A DNA stretch of 23,776 bases from Heterobasidion occidentale (taxonomy: Eukaryota; Basidiomycota; Agaricomycetes; Russulales; Bondarzewiaceae), in contig JBCAQO010000147.1 of NCBI GenBank assembly GCA_039111635.1, positions 1-23,776 of the forward strand, written 5' to 3'. Numbering within the stretch: position 1 is the first letter of the stretch; every line of letters begins with the position of its first letter. The notes beneath the pieces were generated by a model, which saw only the letters and a program-made list of their open reading frames with translations, had not been told where the DNA came from and did not search any database. Shown one piece after another: positions 1 to 10,584 of the stretch. Position numbers and translations under genes: made by a program.

Positions 1-824
1 TGGCAAGATGTGTGCTGTTTCTTGAGAGTAGAAATTTTGAATCAAGGCAGAGTACGTGTGTCAGGTTCGACTGTCGAGTACCTGTTCCATCATCGACGAT
101 GGTCAAACCTCCACACTCTCCCTCAGGAACAGAGCACGCACCATCCGTTCTGACATCCTTCGGTAACGCGTTGTGAAAGCTCGTACATGGCGCGGTGGTA
201 CTCCTGTCTACCGCAACCTGCTCGCTAGTCTCGCTTGTGCAGGACGGCAAATGCAGAGCGAACTTCGACTACTCGCCATTCTCAGACCGCGTCCCGATGA
301 GAGTTCCGATGACACGTTCTTGAGTATCAGTGCGGCGAAGATAGTGGTCGAGGATGGACAAAAAAGGGCGACAGGGTGGATAGATACAGATGATGGGGTG
401 CGCCTGTCAGGTTCAAAATCTTCCATGAGCAAAGATATAGACGCATATACGATGAGATTGGGAGGGTCTGGACCAAATTGATATTGGAAGAGAAGTCGTT
501 GTGAGGCCCGTATGGCTCAGAAACCAGGGAGTCGCAGTGGTAGATAATGAAGTAATAAGCAAAACATACGCAGTGGAAGTGGAGGGTGGACGGGCAGCCT
601 GTAGGTGCAAAGCAGATGACGATGGACCGAGCGACATGTTTTTTCTTTGATACTGTCTTGAGATCTGAACTATCGTCGGAAAACACCTTCAGCGAACGGG
701 TTTCAGCTTGGCTGCTTGGCCGGACTTGAAGGGACTGGCGGAGAGACGAAAATCCAAAACGGATTATGTAATCAAGTTCGTTCAAGTTTCGGTCAGCGTC
801 GGACGACGTGCTCACCATCCAACC
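1..824. other. No supportable gene
   Basis: I see no conserved protein, RNA gene or splice-consistent exon chain here. Short open stretches exist on both strands (for example 173-481 plus and 327-818 minus), but they overlap each other and match nothing I recognise. The segment just before 825 would be the 5' flank of the NDUFB9-like pseudogene. Confidence 0.5.
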
Positions 825-1437
825 ATGTCCACCCTCACCCTTTACCTCGGCCCACAGGCTCTACGTCAAGTCGCTTTACAAGCGGATGCTGAAGAATGAA
901 ATGGATTGGGTGGTGCGGTATGACTTGTTTAGGCGCGTGCTTTGAACATCAGAGCGAGTTCGAGAAGAACCGGTGAGATCACTTCACTCTTCACGTACCA
1001 TTCAGAGGGCGAAGCGTGTCCTGTCTTACCGGAGAAGGAGGCGATGATATATAGAGCTAATGATACCCTCTGCAGGAATGTCCACGTCCCCCGTGCGCTT
1101 GCGAGCATCTTTAGAGAGGCTGAGGCTGAGCTTGCAGAGAAGAGGCCTCCCGACCCATACATCCGTAAGCTATCCCATTCGCTGTCCACACTGCTGGCTA
1201 AACTCAAATGTGTCTAATTAAGCTTCCTTGTTCCCTGGTGGGACCAAGTGGTGCGTGCTGCAGTTTACATACGTCATTCACCTTCACATGTTCACTGCCT
1301 CGCTCCCGCAGGGAACGCACGCACCCGTTGGTATCCTACTCGAGCCATCTTCCCTGTGTGCCTATTGATGACGTATGCTTCTTGCAGCCCCCGCTGGGAC
1401 CCATCTTCGACCACGAAGCGCACGATGCTCACACACT
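825..1437 (+). pseudogene. NDUFB9: Broken copy of complex I LYR subunit NDUFB9 (B22)
   Basis: Intact NDUFB9 is a small LYR-family accessory subunit of mitochondrial NADH:ubiquinone oxidoreductase. From an ATG at 825 the sequence gives AHRLYVKSLYKRMLKNEMDW (850-909, frame 1), then ARALNIRA (933-956, frame 0), then EFEKNR (957-972, frame 2). The family motif is continuous only if the frame is changed three times: near 841-847, at about 932 and at 956-958. A GT-AG intron (973-1075) then joins in perfect phase to NVHVPRALASIFREAEAEL and a PPDPYI end (1076-1164). A plausible C-terminal piece, GPIFDHEAHDAH, lies at 1397-1432. Introns are retained, so this is not a processed copy. The neighbouring intact genes show no such errors, so sequencing error is unlikely but not excluded. 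The C-terminal exon assignment is tentative. Confidence 0.72.
1388..1433 (+). repeat. First copy of a repeated PIFDH-coding segment
   Basis: The stretch around CCCATCTTCGACCAC (1399-1413) recurs at 2752-2766 with almost the same flanking bases. In the first copy it reads as the possible C-terminus of the NDUFB9-like pseudogene. In the second it reads EPIFDHTPRHAANH followed by a stop. It suggests a small, diverged duplication about 1.35 kb apart. Confidence 0.4.
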
Positions 1438-1974
1438 GATTGCGCACCCTTTGTGGCTAATGTATACCGCATCATCCCGAATCTATCACTCTGTTTTACA
1501 GCGACTTGTCCTCTCTGATTCTTGGGGAATGCAGAGAATTTACTCTTCAGTCAGGCCGTTCTGAACATCTCTTTCTTTCCTCGGGTGCATTGCAGACCCC
1601 AATCTCTGAATTTTGGGCCGCAAGGCAATGCATCTATCTATGTGCGCAGAGGAGTATCACAGCTAAAGCTCCAGTGCCTGTCTTGTACAGTCTGCGCTGG
1701 CTTTCTCGCACCTTCTTGAACATGTGACAGCGTAGACGTTGTGCCATATCTGCGAGGCAATCTTTGACGCACAAGACATAAGATGTCGGTGCAAGGCCGG
1801 AAAACATACATGATTCCTTTTTCAATCACAGTCTATTGCGCTGTCACCACATCATAGCTAACATCGGCAAGCAATCGCGGGGGGTTACTAGCTTTATGGT
1901 AACTGTGAGTACGGCCATTGACAATTCGAATCTTCATGTCCTAGTGTTGCATTCGACGTCACAATCCACATCGG
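1438..1974. other. No supportable gene
   Basis: Nothing recognisable on either strand. Open stretches here are short and overlap in all frames. The segment near 1868-1886 (GGCAAGCAATCGCGGGGGG) resembles 3370-3389 (GGCAAGCGATCGCGAGGGGG), consistent with the idea that this region and 3360-3500 are diverged duplicates. Confidence 0.4.
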
Positions 1975-1979
1975 CTGTA

Positions 1980-2085
1980 CATGCATCAAGCAGGATGATG
2001 CTCTTAGCTTGCGCAGATCGAAGTCATTTGGCGGCGAGAAGGTCAGGCTTTTCTGGCTCTGATTTTTGCGTGTATTTTTGCTGAG
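1980..2085 (+). pseudogene. Fragment resembling a DUF6533 N-terminal segment
   Basis: Positions 1995-2013 read DDALSLRR. After an acceptor-like TTGCGCAG, the sequence reads IEVIWRREGQAF followed by a hydrophobic run (LALIFACIF, to about 2080). The pattern of a short helix end, L-x-R-E, I/V-E-x-I-W and a hydrophobic helix is what I know from the start of DUF6533-type seven-helix proteins. It parallels the better copy at 3475-3624 (LDRE joined to IEFIWGQKKTRLGFWLYVF). No further exons could be linked. Short and unsure. Confidence 0.35.
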
Positions 2086-3414
2086 CGACTTCATCTTGCC
2101 AGCCATGAAACCAAGATATTGAGTAATCTTAATCTCTCCCCCTCCTCTGGCTGAGTTTTGACATGGGCCGCTTCTCCAGAAGTAAGTGGTACTTAGCTGC
2201 CTAGCCTCTTCATCGACCCGCTTCCTCTAGCTAGAAGTCTCGAAGTGAAAGCAAACGCCTTGAGGTCAAGGAGCTGTATACATCAAAGCTTATATAAATC
2301 CTTTTATTGTCTGATCAGGGTAACAGAACCCTATGTTCGACATTTCAATGTACAGATGAATCTTCCCGCTCCTTCCTACATGCCCAACCTCGCCTCCGAG
2401 CCGGCTCCGGTCGTGTGAATTTGAGGGTTGACATCAAAGCTTATTCACTGGTTCTATGGCAATCACTGTATCAAAGCTCCATGCCCTCTGGTCATGGGTC
2501 GCGTGTTTTTGACGGTCGGCCAAGGCCGATCCTACCGCGGCTGGGGAATGAGGCGGTCCTTTGCCTCCCGCCTTTGTTTGAAACGCATACTGATTGCCTT
2601 CAATCTGTTAGGTGTCCTCGCGCGCTACCGCCAATACTTGATTCTTGACTGTTTGTTCAATATAAGGGCAAGAATGCTGTATACGGTAAATCGCAGCTGC
2701 TCTCTCCTCCTTACTATGCTCGCCTGACCATCTTCTGTTCTTAGCGGAACCCATCTTCGACCACACACCGCGCCACGCGGCAAATCACTGAATGCATCTT
2801 TCCGTAGCTGCTGTTCATCGCGGTATCACGAATCCACCGCGTTCGAAACTCATTGTCGCACTTGAATTGACTTTTTCAGAATACGTGGGAATCATTCTGT
2901 CAATTGCGTTCCGGCGTTCACCCGACTCGTCGCATACCTGGCAGACGATCTGCCATATTGCTGTCAGGTCGGTCAAAACAGTATGTCCAAGTTCTCAATT
3001 GTGCTTGACACTCACAGCCGGGTGAGCCGCCGTCTGCACTGCCATAAATATGCATCATTGTTGGATGAATCAAAAGTCTATCGCCCTCTGGTGCAACTAG
3101 GTGCAGCCATCTTCCAAGTGCCAAGGTGATGATTCGCGTCTGACAGCGGCTTTTGAACACTTTCTCCTGCCGAACTGATCAGTATAGAGGGCACAATGTT
3201 TTCACGATAGTTCTCCATTTCATCTGCCCGCTCTCGCCTCGCTTTCATGTCCACTGGAGCTAACTTTACGCTTCCCAGTTCTTATCAAATCGCTCGTGAG
3301 TGGTCTCGCATAAGTGCTCTTTTATGATCGCCAGAGTGCTAAACCCGGACAACATTCGACAGTCGATATTGGCAAGCGATCGCGAGGGGGGGCTCTGGGT
3401 TTGCTTGCGTATGA
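2086..3414. other. No supportable gene; carries the second PIFDH segment
   Basis: No conserved gene recognised. The stretch includes the second copy of the PIFDH-coding segment (about 2745-2790). Short open stretches such as 2307-2648 plus and 2918-3160 minus have no recognisable motif, and no chain of exons could be built through them. Confidence 0.4.
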
Positions 3415-4895
3415 TTGCTGTGGGTATCGAACGTTTGTCGATATACGTGGCCTTGCTACGTCGCGCCGTTGCTGATGACATCGAAAGTCATTAGCCTAGA
3501 CAGAGAGGTCAGTTATCATATCAAACCGGAATTCAAACAGACGTTCATTAGTGTTTGTGCCTTCCAGATCGAGTTTATTTGGGGGCAGAAGAAAACCCGT
3601 CTTGGGTTTTGGCTCTACGTCTTCGTGTGTCCACCGCAAACGATCATGTCCCAGTCTCGAGAGCTGATGGATTCAGCAGCTTAGGTTTTTTCCAATCGTC
3701 TATTTAATCTGCGAAATCAGTAAGTATTTTCCTTGGTTTATGTCCTTTGCCTGTATGAATAATTGCGGCTGCAGTACCGTTTGCTCCCGGGGGGATTGTT
3801 TCGCCAACGGTGAGTCCTCAAGCTGCTTTAGTGTGTCCGACTAACTTTCCTCCAGAGGTAAGTCTCGGAGCGGAAGCGATCGTTTTAACCATTTGCTCAC
3901 ACCGAGTCGCGTAGCTGCATCACTTATCTCACAGTTGATGACGCCGTAACACTTTTGGTTACCATTGTTATGCAAAGTGCGTATTTTCATCCTGATGCGT
4001 TAACGAGTGCTTATATGCGACCGTCTAGCTATCCTACAGATTCGGGTGAGGACACCTCTTATCCGCACTCAAAGTCCGGCGGCAGGGAGGCTGACACTCA
4101 AGCACTAGGTCCATGCTCTATACGCACAAAGCAGAAGCATCCTCATATTCCTCCTGTGCTGCTGTGCTGTCGAAGTTTGACCATGTTGGTAGCAGCAGTC
4201 ATAACCATGGAGCGCTTGTCTCGTGCGTCCTCATATCTTTCACCCCTAATCTAGTACTCAACGTTGCTTTGTGGGAACAGATCTTCCAATAATTTCAACA
4301 GCAACTGGTTGTTATTATTCAGGACTCTCCAGGCTTTCCGCGGTGTTCTGGATCCCGCCTCTTATTTTGAACTGGTATTATGTCTGCTTGTAGTATGGAA
4401 GGCTTGGGACGAGGAGATTCTGCATCGCTTCGGGCTCGGACCACACACCTCCGACGGAAGACCGCTTTTTACGACTCCTTACATGGTGAAGTTGATTGCT
4501 CGTGACAGGTAAGAGCTCATCGCATGTGCCTATGATCCAGTTTCTGATATAACCTGTGCTATCGTAGCTTGAGGTACTTCTTGACGTGAGCTTCGGCTCT
4601 CTTCCACGCAACCTGCTCATCCCTCATTTTCATTGACAGAATCTTCGTGGAACTCATGATCAGCACGGTCATATGGTCCCATTACAAGTACTATATCAGT
4701 GTCATCATGCCGTGAGCTCGACTCCCGCCTTTGTGAGAGCACGCTGACCACCTCCAATTTTCCAGATGGGCCTGTGCACTGCCATCAATCCTTGGGAGCC
4801 GCCTCTTCATCAACATGCGAGAAAGCGTGCTCAAGACAGGCGATCAGAATTCGTACGTCCTGGAGACGTTCCAGTTCGCAACGCGCCCCCCTTGA
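3415..4895 (+). pseudogene. DUF6533-type multi-pass membrane protein gene, probably broken
   Basis: The DUF6533 family comprises basidiomycete seven-helix membrane proteins of unknown function. Recognisable pieces in order are LDRE (to 3507) joined over intron 3508-3567 to IEFIWGQKKTRLGFWLYVF (3568-3624); LRFFPIVYLICEI (from 3680); SCITYLTVDDAVTLLVTIVM (from about 3914); VHALYAQSRSILIFLL (from 4109); TMLVAAVITMERLS, then STATGCYYSGLSRLSAVFWI; SYFELVLCLLVVWKAWDEE; ARDSLRYFLTIFVELMIST; and WACALPSILGSRLFINMRES, ending at TGA 4893-4895. The last four joins have exact phase. Two places switch frame with no splice site: 4175-4182 (an in-frame TGA just after AVEV) and 4351-4360 (VFWIP to SYFEL). 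The 5' end is also odd, because no ATG precedes the first helix; the first in-frame ATG is 3475. I infer a recently decayed gene, though a divergent gene model cannot be ruled out. Confidence 0.65.
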
Positions 4896-6253
4896 GTCTG
4901 CAGATGCGCGCAGGGACCCAGAGCTTACTGCGGATGCCCTACATCCGCATATGACATCTGCAGCAGACGTCGAATTGGTGTGAGAAGGGCAATTTCGATG
5001 GATTCGAGCACTGGAGTTGTAATTTATGGAATGGACAGGGAAATACTTGTATGTGATGAGATATGCTATCGCGGATTCTAGTATTGCGCCCATGGTGTAT
5101 GGCCTTCGCCATTGTTCCTGACCTTTTGAGCATGTTTCGGCCTGTTTCACCGGCTGCTATAGGCTCATATGGATACCTGACATCAGTTAAAGAGGGTAGG
5201 ATACTGTGATCCACCTAGTCTTGTCGAACGGAGAGTCGCATGTGCGATTCTGAGACCTTATACATTCATCTGGAGAAATAAAGGACACAACAGGAAGGAC
5301 CGCCTTGCACAGGCATGGGCTATGCCCAGGACAAAGCCTTCTGAGAAGTCAGGATACAAGAAAATGCTCAGCAATTGAGAAAAAGAACACGAGCTGCTGC
5401 CTAAATTCGACAAATAAGCCCTGCGGAGCTTACTAGAAGCAAGGCACAACGGCGCCCCTCTGACAACACACACCACTCTGAAAAAGCGGAGATGGTCCGT
5501 GCGCAGACAGCCGGGTATAAATACGAGCCCCCGATATGCATAATTCCTCATACTTACCTTGATGACACGGATCCCTTCAGGGACCTGGGTTCGTGGGCCG
5601 TGGACCTTCCATAGCACGGCGACCCTGTCCCCAGAGGGTGCCTGCGGTCTGTATGTGCTTCGGTGCATGCATCGTCTCAATATTTTCCTGTTCCGCTCGG
5701 CCACTCTGGCTGGGCGGGCCTTATTTTTATGCCCGACGCCGCTCTAACCCTAACCCTACTTTACTCTTCAATAAATAAGCTTTACTAGCTATTGCTTTTG
5801 CATTTAGTTCTTTTCTTTTTTTTGAAATCAGAGTTTTATAGTAGCTTCAGGCCGCGTTGTGGCCTATGGTGCTACTCTCTCAAGTACATGACAAACTCTC
5901 TAATCTAATTGGGACTGAGACATGGTGTGATGGTGTGCAGTGTGTGAGACATCTGGTACAGGAGAATAAGGGACAGGAAGCTGGTAGTGTTGCAAGCACA
6001 TGAATGAGCCAGGATGTAAGTGGGTGATGGGTTTTGCTAAGGTGAGAAAGCCCTCCAAAGTGGTGTATTTACTCTCTAGAGACCGATATAGTCTACAAAT
6101 AAGCTACTTCCGGAGCAAAAAGCCGACAAATCCCCTGGTAATGTCTGTTCTCGAAACACAAATGATGTTTTGGCTACAATAGCTTTCACAACAGAGCTAA
6201 GATACACGGTGGATGAAACACGTCGCAAGCAAGGCGCGATTATGGTAGGTCTG
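4896..6253. other. Intergenic region without a recognisable gene
   Basis: This lies between the DUF6533-type gene and the end of THO3. A 148-codon open stretch on the minus strand (5258-5704) contains a donor-like GTAAGT near 5553-5558, but its translation matches nothing I know. The part next to 6254 is expected to hold the THO3 3' UTR and polyadenylation signals, which I cannot place precisely. Confidence 0.45.
5745..5758. repeat. Short interstitial telomere-like repeat
   Basis: TAACCCTAACCCTA is just over two units of the fungal telomere repeat (TTAGGG on the other strand). It is too short to be a telomere. It may be chance, or a trace of end-repair. Confidence 0.35.
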
Positions 6254-7773
6254 CTACATCCCGGGCCCAAAAAGACTGATGACTGCGACCGGGAGCGGGC
6301 CCCCTTCTCGCTGCTTGGTCTGCCCACAGTACGCGATGACGTATTTGGACGGATGCCAGGTGACGGTCGGCGACGATGCAAGGGCAGGGACCCTGTGCAG
6401 CGGTGCACTGGTCTCTGTCGCGCACTGAGAAAAAAAGTGAGGTGTGAGCGCCGCGTGCGGTCGAAAGAGAAAGAGGAAGGAAACGACGGACGATGTCGAT
6501 GTACGATCCCGTGTTCGCGATCGCGATGTATTCGCCGTCGTGCGAGAAGCTGAGCGCCGTGATGCCGTTCCTGGTGCGCAGGGCGAAGCGATCAGCTGTT
6601 GGGAGGAGAAGAGAGGGAGGGGGGGGAGGGGGGCTGGGGCGGGACGTACTCGCAGCTGGTGATGGTGCGCGCGCAGATCCACTCGGATAGATCGAACATG
6701 TTCACGATGGAGTCGTGCCCCCCGGACGCGAGGTACCTACGAGCGATCAATACCGCGGCCACAGGGAACGAAAAATTTGTAGAGGCGCTCACCGTCCGCG
6801 TGGGTCGAGAGCGGCTGCTACGCATCCGCCGACGTGCGCTGCTGGGCTCTCGTAGAGGGTTAGGGAAGGGAAATCCATTATTCGTAACGAGTGTTCTGAG
6901 TTGTGAGTGAGGATGATGCCGTCTCCCGTGTGGTTGAACATCGCAGTGGAAGCCGTGATCTGTTGAGAAAAGGTGTAACGACATGTCCAGCGGCAGTGAG
7001 GCAGCAAAAGGCGGAAGACCACGCGCACCCCTTCTTTCTCGGAACTTGCCCACTGGTCCTTGGCGTCGTCCCCCTGCTTTCCATACGTCATGAAGAAGAC
7101 CTGGTGGCCTGCCGAGACGTAGAGCAGCGACTTGCCATCGGGCGAGTAGTTTGTCTGGACCGGCGATACCTTCACAGTGCACTGTTGGACATGTCGACTT
7201 TCTGCAGCAGAAAGGAATAAGCTCTCGACTTACAACAGACTGGGTGCGGAGAACGTACGGCGGGCGTCCCAGAACACTATTCGACGGTCCTTTTGGCTGG
7301 AGGAGCAGAAGAGCTCGGGGTGCGTGGGGTTGTACGAGACATAGTCGACGTCGTCGGAGTGCGCGCCTGAAAACAGAGAGGCGGAACGCATCTCCATCTG
7401 TACCATCTGGGGTCAGTCATCGGCGAGACGTCACGGAGACCGGTGGGGGGACTTGCACTCTTCTCCGGCTGAGGACGCGCACGATCTTGTCGATTCCTAC
7501 GGCGGCCAGCTTCTTTCCGTCGCAGCTCCACGCGACGTGGGTCATGGCCTGGGGCGACGTGACGCGGACGTCTCGCGGGCGAAATGCGGAGAAGGTTGTG
7601 GTCTAGGAGCGATGCCGGCGTCATGGTCATGAGCTATGAAGGTGGGTCGAGAGCGGGCATACGTGGACGCCGCGAGCTGCGAAGGAGGTGTGCGGAGGGG
7701 GGGAGGGCTGGCGCTGGGGCGGAGGGATCTCCTCCTCGTCTTTGTAATTTTGTACGACGGCAGAGGCAGACAT
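6254..7773 (-). CDS. THO3: THO complex subunit 3 (Tex1), WD40 protein
   Basis: THO3/Tex1 is the WD40 subunit of THO/TREX, which couples nuclear transcription to mRNA export. Eight exons fit in phase: 7663-7773, 7459-7602, 7259-7406, 7029-7201, 6793-6959, 6650-6736, 6492-6570 and 6254-6424, giving 359 residues, the usual size for fungal Tex1. After a short Pro-rich N-terminus come WD40 blades: MTHVAWSCDGKKLAAVG, then HSDDVDYVSYNPTHPELFCS with QKDRRIVFWDAR, then VQTNYSPDGKSLLYVSAG, YLASGGHDSIVNMFDLSEW, ALSFSHDGEYIAIA and TVTWHPSKYVIAYC. These are characteristic of THO3 rather than generic WD40 proteins. The ATG at 7773 was chosen because it opens the only phase-compatible first exon. The acceptor before 6570 was preferred over a nearer AG because only it keeps frame. 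Intact and very probably functional. Confidence 0.93.
6614..6643 (+). other. G-rich tract with G-quadruplex pattern inside a THO3 intron
   Basis: The plus strand has four or more runs of at least three G with short spacers, lying in THO3 intron 6571-6649. In the transcript, which is from the minus strand, it is a C-rich polypyrimidine tract ahead of the splice acceptor. That may explain why the acceptor chosen is the second AG downstream. Confidence 0.5.
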
Positions 7774-8400
7774 GGCGAGTGGCGGGATGGGTGGTAACGA
7801 TCTCGAGGAGTGGGGTCTGGTGGCGCAGAGAGGGACGGAGAGGCACGTGCTGGGAATTCGGCGGTGGAAGAGACGGGGTTCATCGGAAATTGGCAGCGAA
7901 ATGACATTCTTATATAAAGTAATATAAGCTATGTAATAACCATAATATATCCAATACTTTTACATCGTACGGGCAAGCCATACATGAGGCGGCACGGTTG
8001 GTAGATACCACAACATCCCTCAGGCTTCCCGAACTTCACAAAGAATATCAGATATGGGATTAGAAGGTGAAGATGAGCAGGAATGCAACACCGATGACCT
8101 CTGGTAAGCAAAAGATTAAAGATAATGAAGTGACATATCAATCATACTTCTGGGTACACAGCACAAGTATCTAGTCAAGTAATGCCCGGTGATGTTGGTG
8201 AAACTCTCCATCAACAACAGGTTGACAGCAAATGTCAAGAAATGGAGGAAATATAGCCATGGTTCAAGGTTGATGCACATGCATCGGAGGGACAGCCCTC
8301 GAGACAGCCAACAAGAATGTTATGTGATTCAAAGTAGTACCAATCATTGTAATAGACGGCGGGATTTGCGAAGGCTATTATCTTTGTCAGACTGATGTTC
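7774..8400. other. THO3 upstream region and unresolved minus-strand remnants
   Basis: This begins with the THO3 promoter side. Further upstream, the minus strand contains hydrophobic stretches (for example around 8190-8260 FLTFAVNLLLMESF, and 8069-8097 EVIGVAFLLIF) that look like pieces of a membrane protein but cannot be joined in one frame. Positions about 8375-8415 resemble the end of the 209 bp repeat that follows. I assign no gene. Confidence 0.35.
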
Positions 8401-8610
8401 TCGGCCAACACATGCAAGAATTTTAGATAAGATCAACCTACATCAGGGAGAAGGGTTTCGTAAAGGTCAATAAGAAAGCCGAATTGTCAGCAATAGAGCC
8501 TACCTTTATAATTAACGATGGAGTTGCCGGTGCCGACAATCCTTGCCAGACTGACGTTCACGGCCAACACATGCGAGAGTGACGATGTTTGTCCAGACTT
8601 GATCGCGCAA
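8401..8610. repeat. Tandem repeat, copy A (about 210 bp)
   Basis: This copy lies directly head-to-tail with 8611-8820. The two differ by roughly a dozen substitutions and one indel. On the minus strand each copy can be read as one open exon-like stretch (ending SLARIVGTGNSIVNYK at a GTAGGC donor) followed by a GT-AG intron-like spacer. The unit could therefore be a duplicated exon plus intron of an unknown gene, or part of a mobile element. A diverged partial third copy ends near 8415. Confidence 0.75.
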
Positions 8611-8820
8611 CAGCCAATACATGCAAGAGTTTTACATAAGATCAACCTACATCAGGGAGAAGGGCTTCGCAAAGGTCAATAAGAAAGCCGAATTGTCAGC
8701 AACAAAGCCTACCTTTATAATTAACAATGGAGTTGCCGGTGCCGACAATCCTTGCCAGACTGACGTTCACGGCCAACACATGCGAGAGTGACAATGTTCG
8801 TCCAGACTTGATCGCGCAAC
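8611..8820. repeat. Tandem repeat, copy B (about 210 bp)
   Basis: Second unit of the direct repeat; its start CAGCCAATACATGC matches CGGCCAACACATGC at 8401. Both units end in GATCGCGCAAC. No target-site duplication or terminal inverted repeat was seen around the pair. Confidence 0.75.
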
Positions 8821-9125
8821 ATCAGCGCGATACTGAGTCTGAATGTGAGTAAAAATGAATCAGAAGCAAAATGATTGCGAAATGCAGTAAGAAAGCCGCA
8901 CGATTGACTGCGATTATCAAGACCTGGACATATGATGGAGTCCGGTCAGGCTTGACACATTAATTGTTCAAATGATTAAGAAATAGCAACGTCTAGCGAG
9001 GATATCTACTATTGTAACTAATTATGATGATTGCAGAAGCTACTATCATTGGAAGGAAAGATATAGTCCCTTCTGCACACAAGATGAAGCGACAGATGAT
9101 AGGCATTGATACCGTGAAAAGCATA
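8821..9125. other. Spacer downstream of the DUF6698 gene
   Basis: A/T-rich stretch between the tandem repeat and the stop codon of the minus-strand DUF6698 gene, so it should include that gene's 3' UTR. One hydrophobic minus-strand run (near 8850-8930, RAAFLLHFAIILLLIHFYSH) was noticed but not linked to any gene. Confidence 0.4.
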
Positions 9126-10584
9126 TTATACTGCCCGACGTCTAGTACGTTCCTCAACGGTAGGCTCCCTTGAGATAGGATCCTTCCTCGCCTCAGCCGC
9201 TTTTCTCTGAGCCCTTCTTTCTCTGATCTTGGCCAGCGCACTGTTGGTTGATGCTGCGGGGTGAGCTGAAGAAAAACTGGGAAAAATCTGACTTCAAAGA
9301 ATGTCAGAAAGGGTCGAAGATACTTTGAGATACGTACCAGTTCCACCATAATAATAGCGCGTCAACTTCCTCCTTTTCCTCCACATCCTCAAACAATTCC
9401 AATACACTATTGAAGAAACGCTCTGAGTCGGTGACAGTATCTGTTCGAGAAAATACAGCTGACGACGAGAGGGAAAATCGAGCCTAGAAAGGGGAATCAG
9501 AAGCAACATGCGAAGGGGTCTCTTAACAGCTACCTGCGTGGCAATGTAAGCGATCGATGCCGGTGTGACGCATTTCATACCGTGAATCCGCGCGTTCCCA
9601 GACCTTGTGGCCCTCGCATCCTTTTCCACTGAACTTGGAGATGTAAACACGTGCTTATAGGCCTATGAACATCAGCATGCGAGTTCGTCGAAAGTACCAG
9701 ATAGAAACATACTGAGACGAGCAGCTGGCTCTTGAAAAGCCCCTTCCATGGGTCATCAGAATCGTACCGATAACCAGCATATAGAAAAATGGGCCACTGG
9801 TCTCCTGGAATAAGCATTTCACCGTCTCGCAATTTCCGTTTGATACTGTTCGAGTGAGATGAACGGGAAAAAATGAGATTATTTGATCTTACTCAGGATT
9901 CGACCAATCCAATCCTGCAGGGCAAAGCAGCGCTCCTGTCTGTTCATGGCGAAAGCCCCGATCTGATTTCATGTTACGGGAGAGTGGCGGAATAAGGGAT
10001 TGGCCTCGAGGAGTGATCCAATCGAGGATAGGGCCTTTCATACTCTTTGTATCGTCCGATCTAGCGCTAGACACCCCTTTTTGAATCTGCCCTACCGTTA
10101 AATAGCCACACTCAAGGTGATGCGGTCACACTTACTAGTTCCCCTATGTGCATGATCTCCTCGTCAGAGCCTTCCTGTAGGCGCTCTTCAAGATGGGGGA
10201 CCATCCGAAGTAATTCTTCATAAACCTTGTACTCCCGCCTCTGCCTATCAAACAATGAAACACGCAGTGCATGACAAGAATGATTGATTCAGCGAGTTGG
10301 CCTTAGATAGGAACGGCTCACTCATATGTCAAGGACTCAGGCTCCTCAGCCAGCTCTCCCATTCTAAGAAGACCACGTGTGATTATAGACTGGACGTTGC
10401 AAAGAGCGTGTACAGTCCGTCCAAAATGACGACCGTGATGAACAAGCGGATCTGTGAGACACCTTGCGGAGGGTCAGAGGTCGCCCAGGCAGGCGAGGCA
10501 AAGTAGTGCTTACGGCCTTTTCCTGGGGCCTAGTTGAAGAGCACTAGGCTGACGTTTATCACCAAGAGAGTGGTCCTCAGGCAT
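9126..10584 (-). CDS. DUF6698 family protein
   Basis: DUF6698 is, to my knowledge, a fungal family expanded in Agaricomycetes with no assigned function. Eight exons join in exact phase: 10514-10584, 10322-10462, 10136-10244, 9893-10086, 9713-9845, 9534-9662, 9338-9483 and 9126-9291, giving 362 residues. Family landmarks in order are DPLVHHGRHFGRTVHALCN (about residue 28 onward), LLRMGELAEE, SARSDDTKSMKGPILDW, GDQWPIFLYAGY, DDPWKGLFKSQLL, the stretch HVFTSPSSVEK with SGNARIHGM, SIAYIATQ, FSRTDTVTDSERFF and LLLWWN. The tail is basic (KIRERRAQRKAAEARK). The ATG at 10584 is the only one giving a phase-2 first exon that fits. No membrane segment or catalytic motif is visible. It is transcribed divergently from the GRF-like gene with 252 bp between start codons. 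Confidence 0.85.

Noticed and set aside
60..85. Possible tRNA T-arm (GGTTCGACTG)
   Set aside because: No matching acceptor stem, D-arm or anticodon arm was found around it.
6592..7182. 196-codon minus-strand open stretch as a single unspliced gene
   Set aside because: It runs through three THO3 introns and most of it is in a different frame from the WD40 protein.
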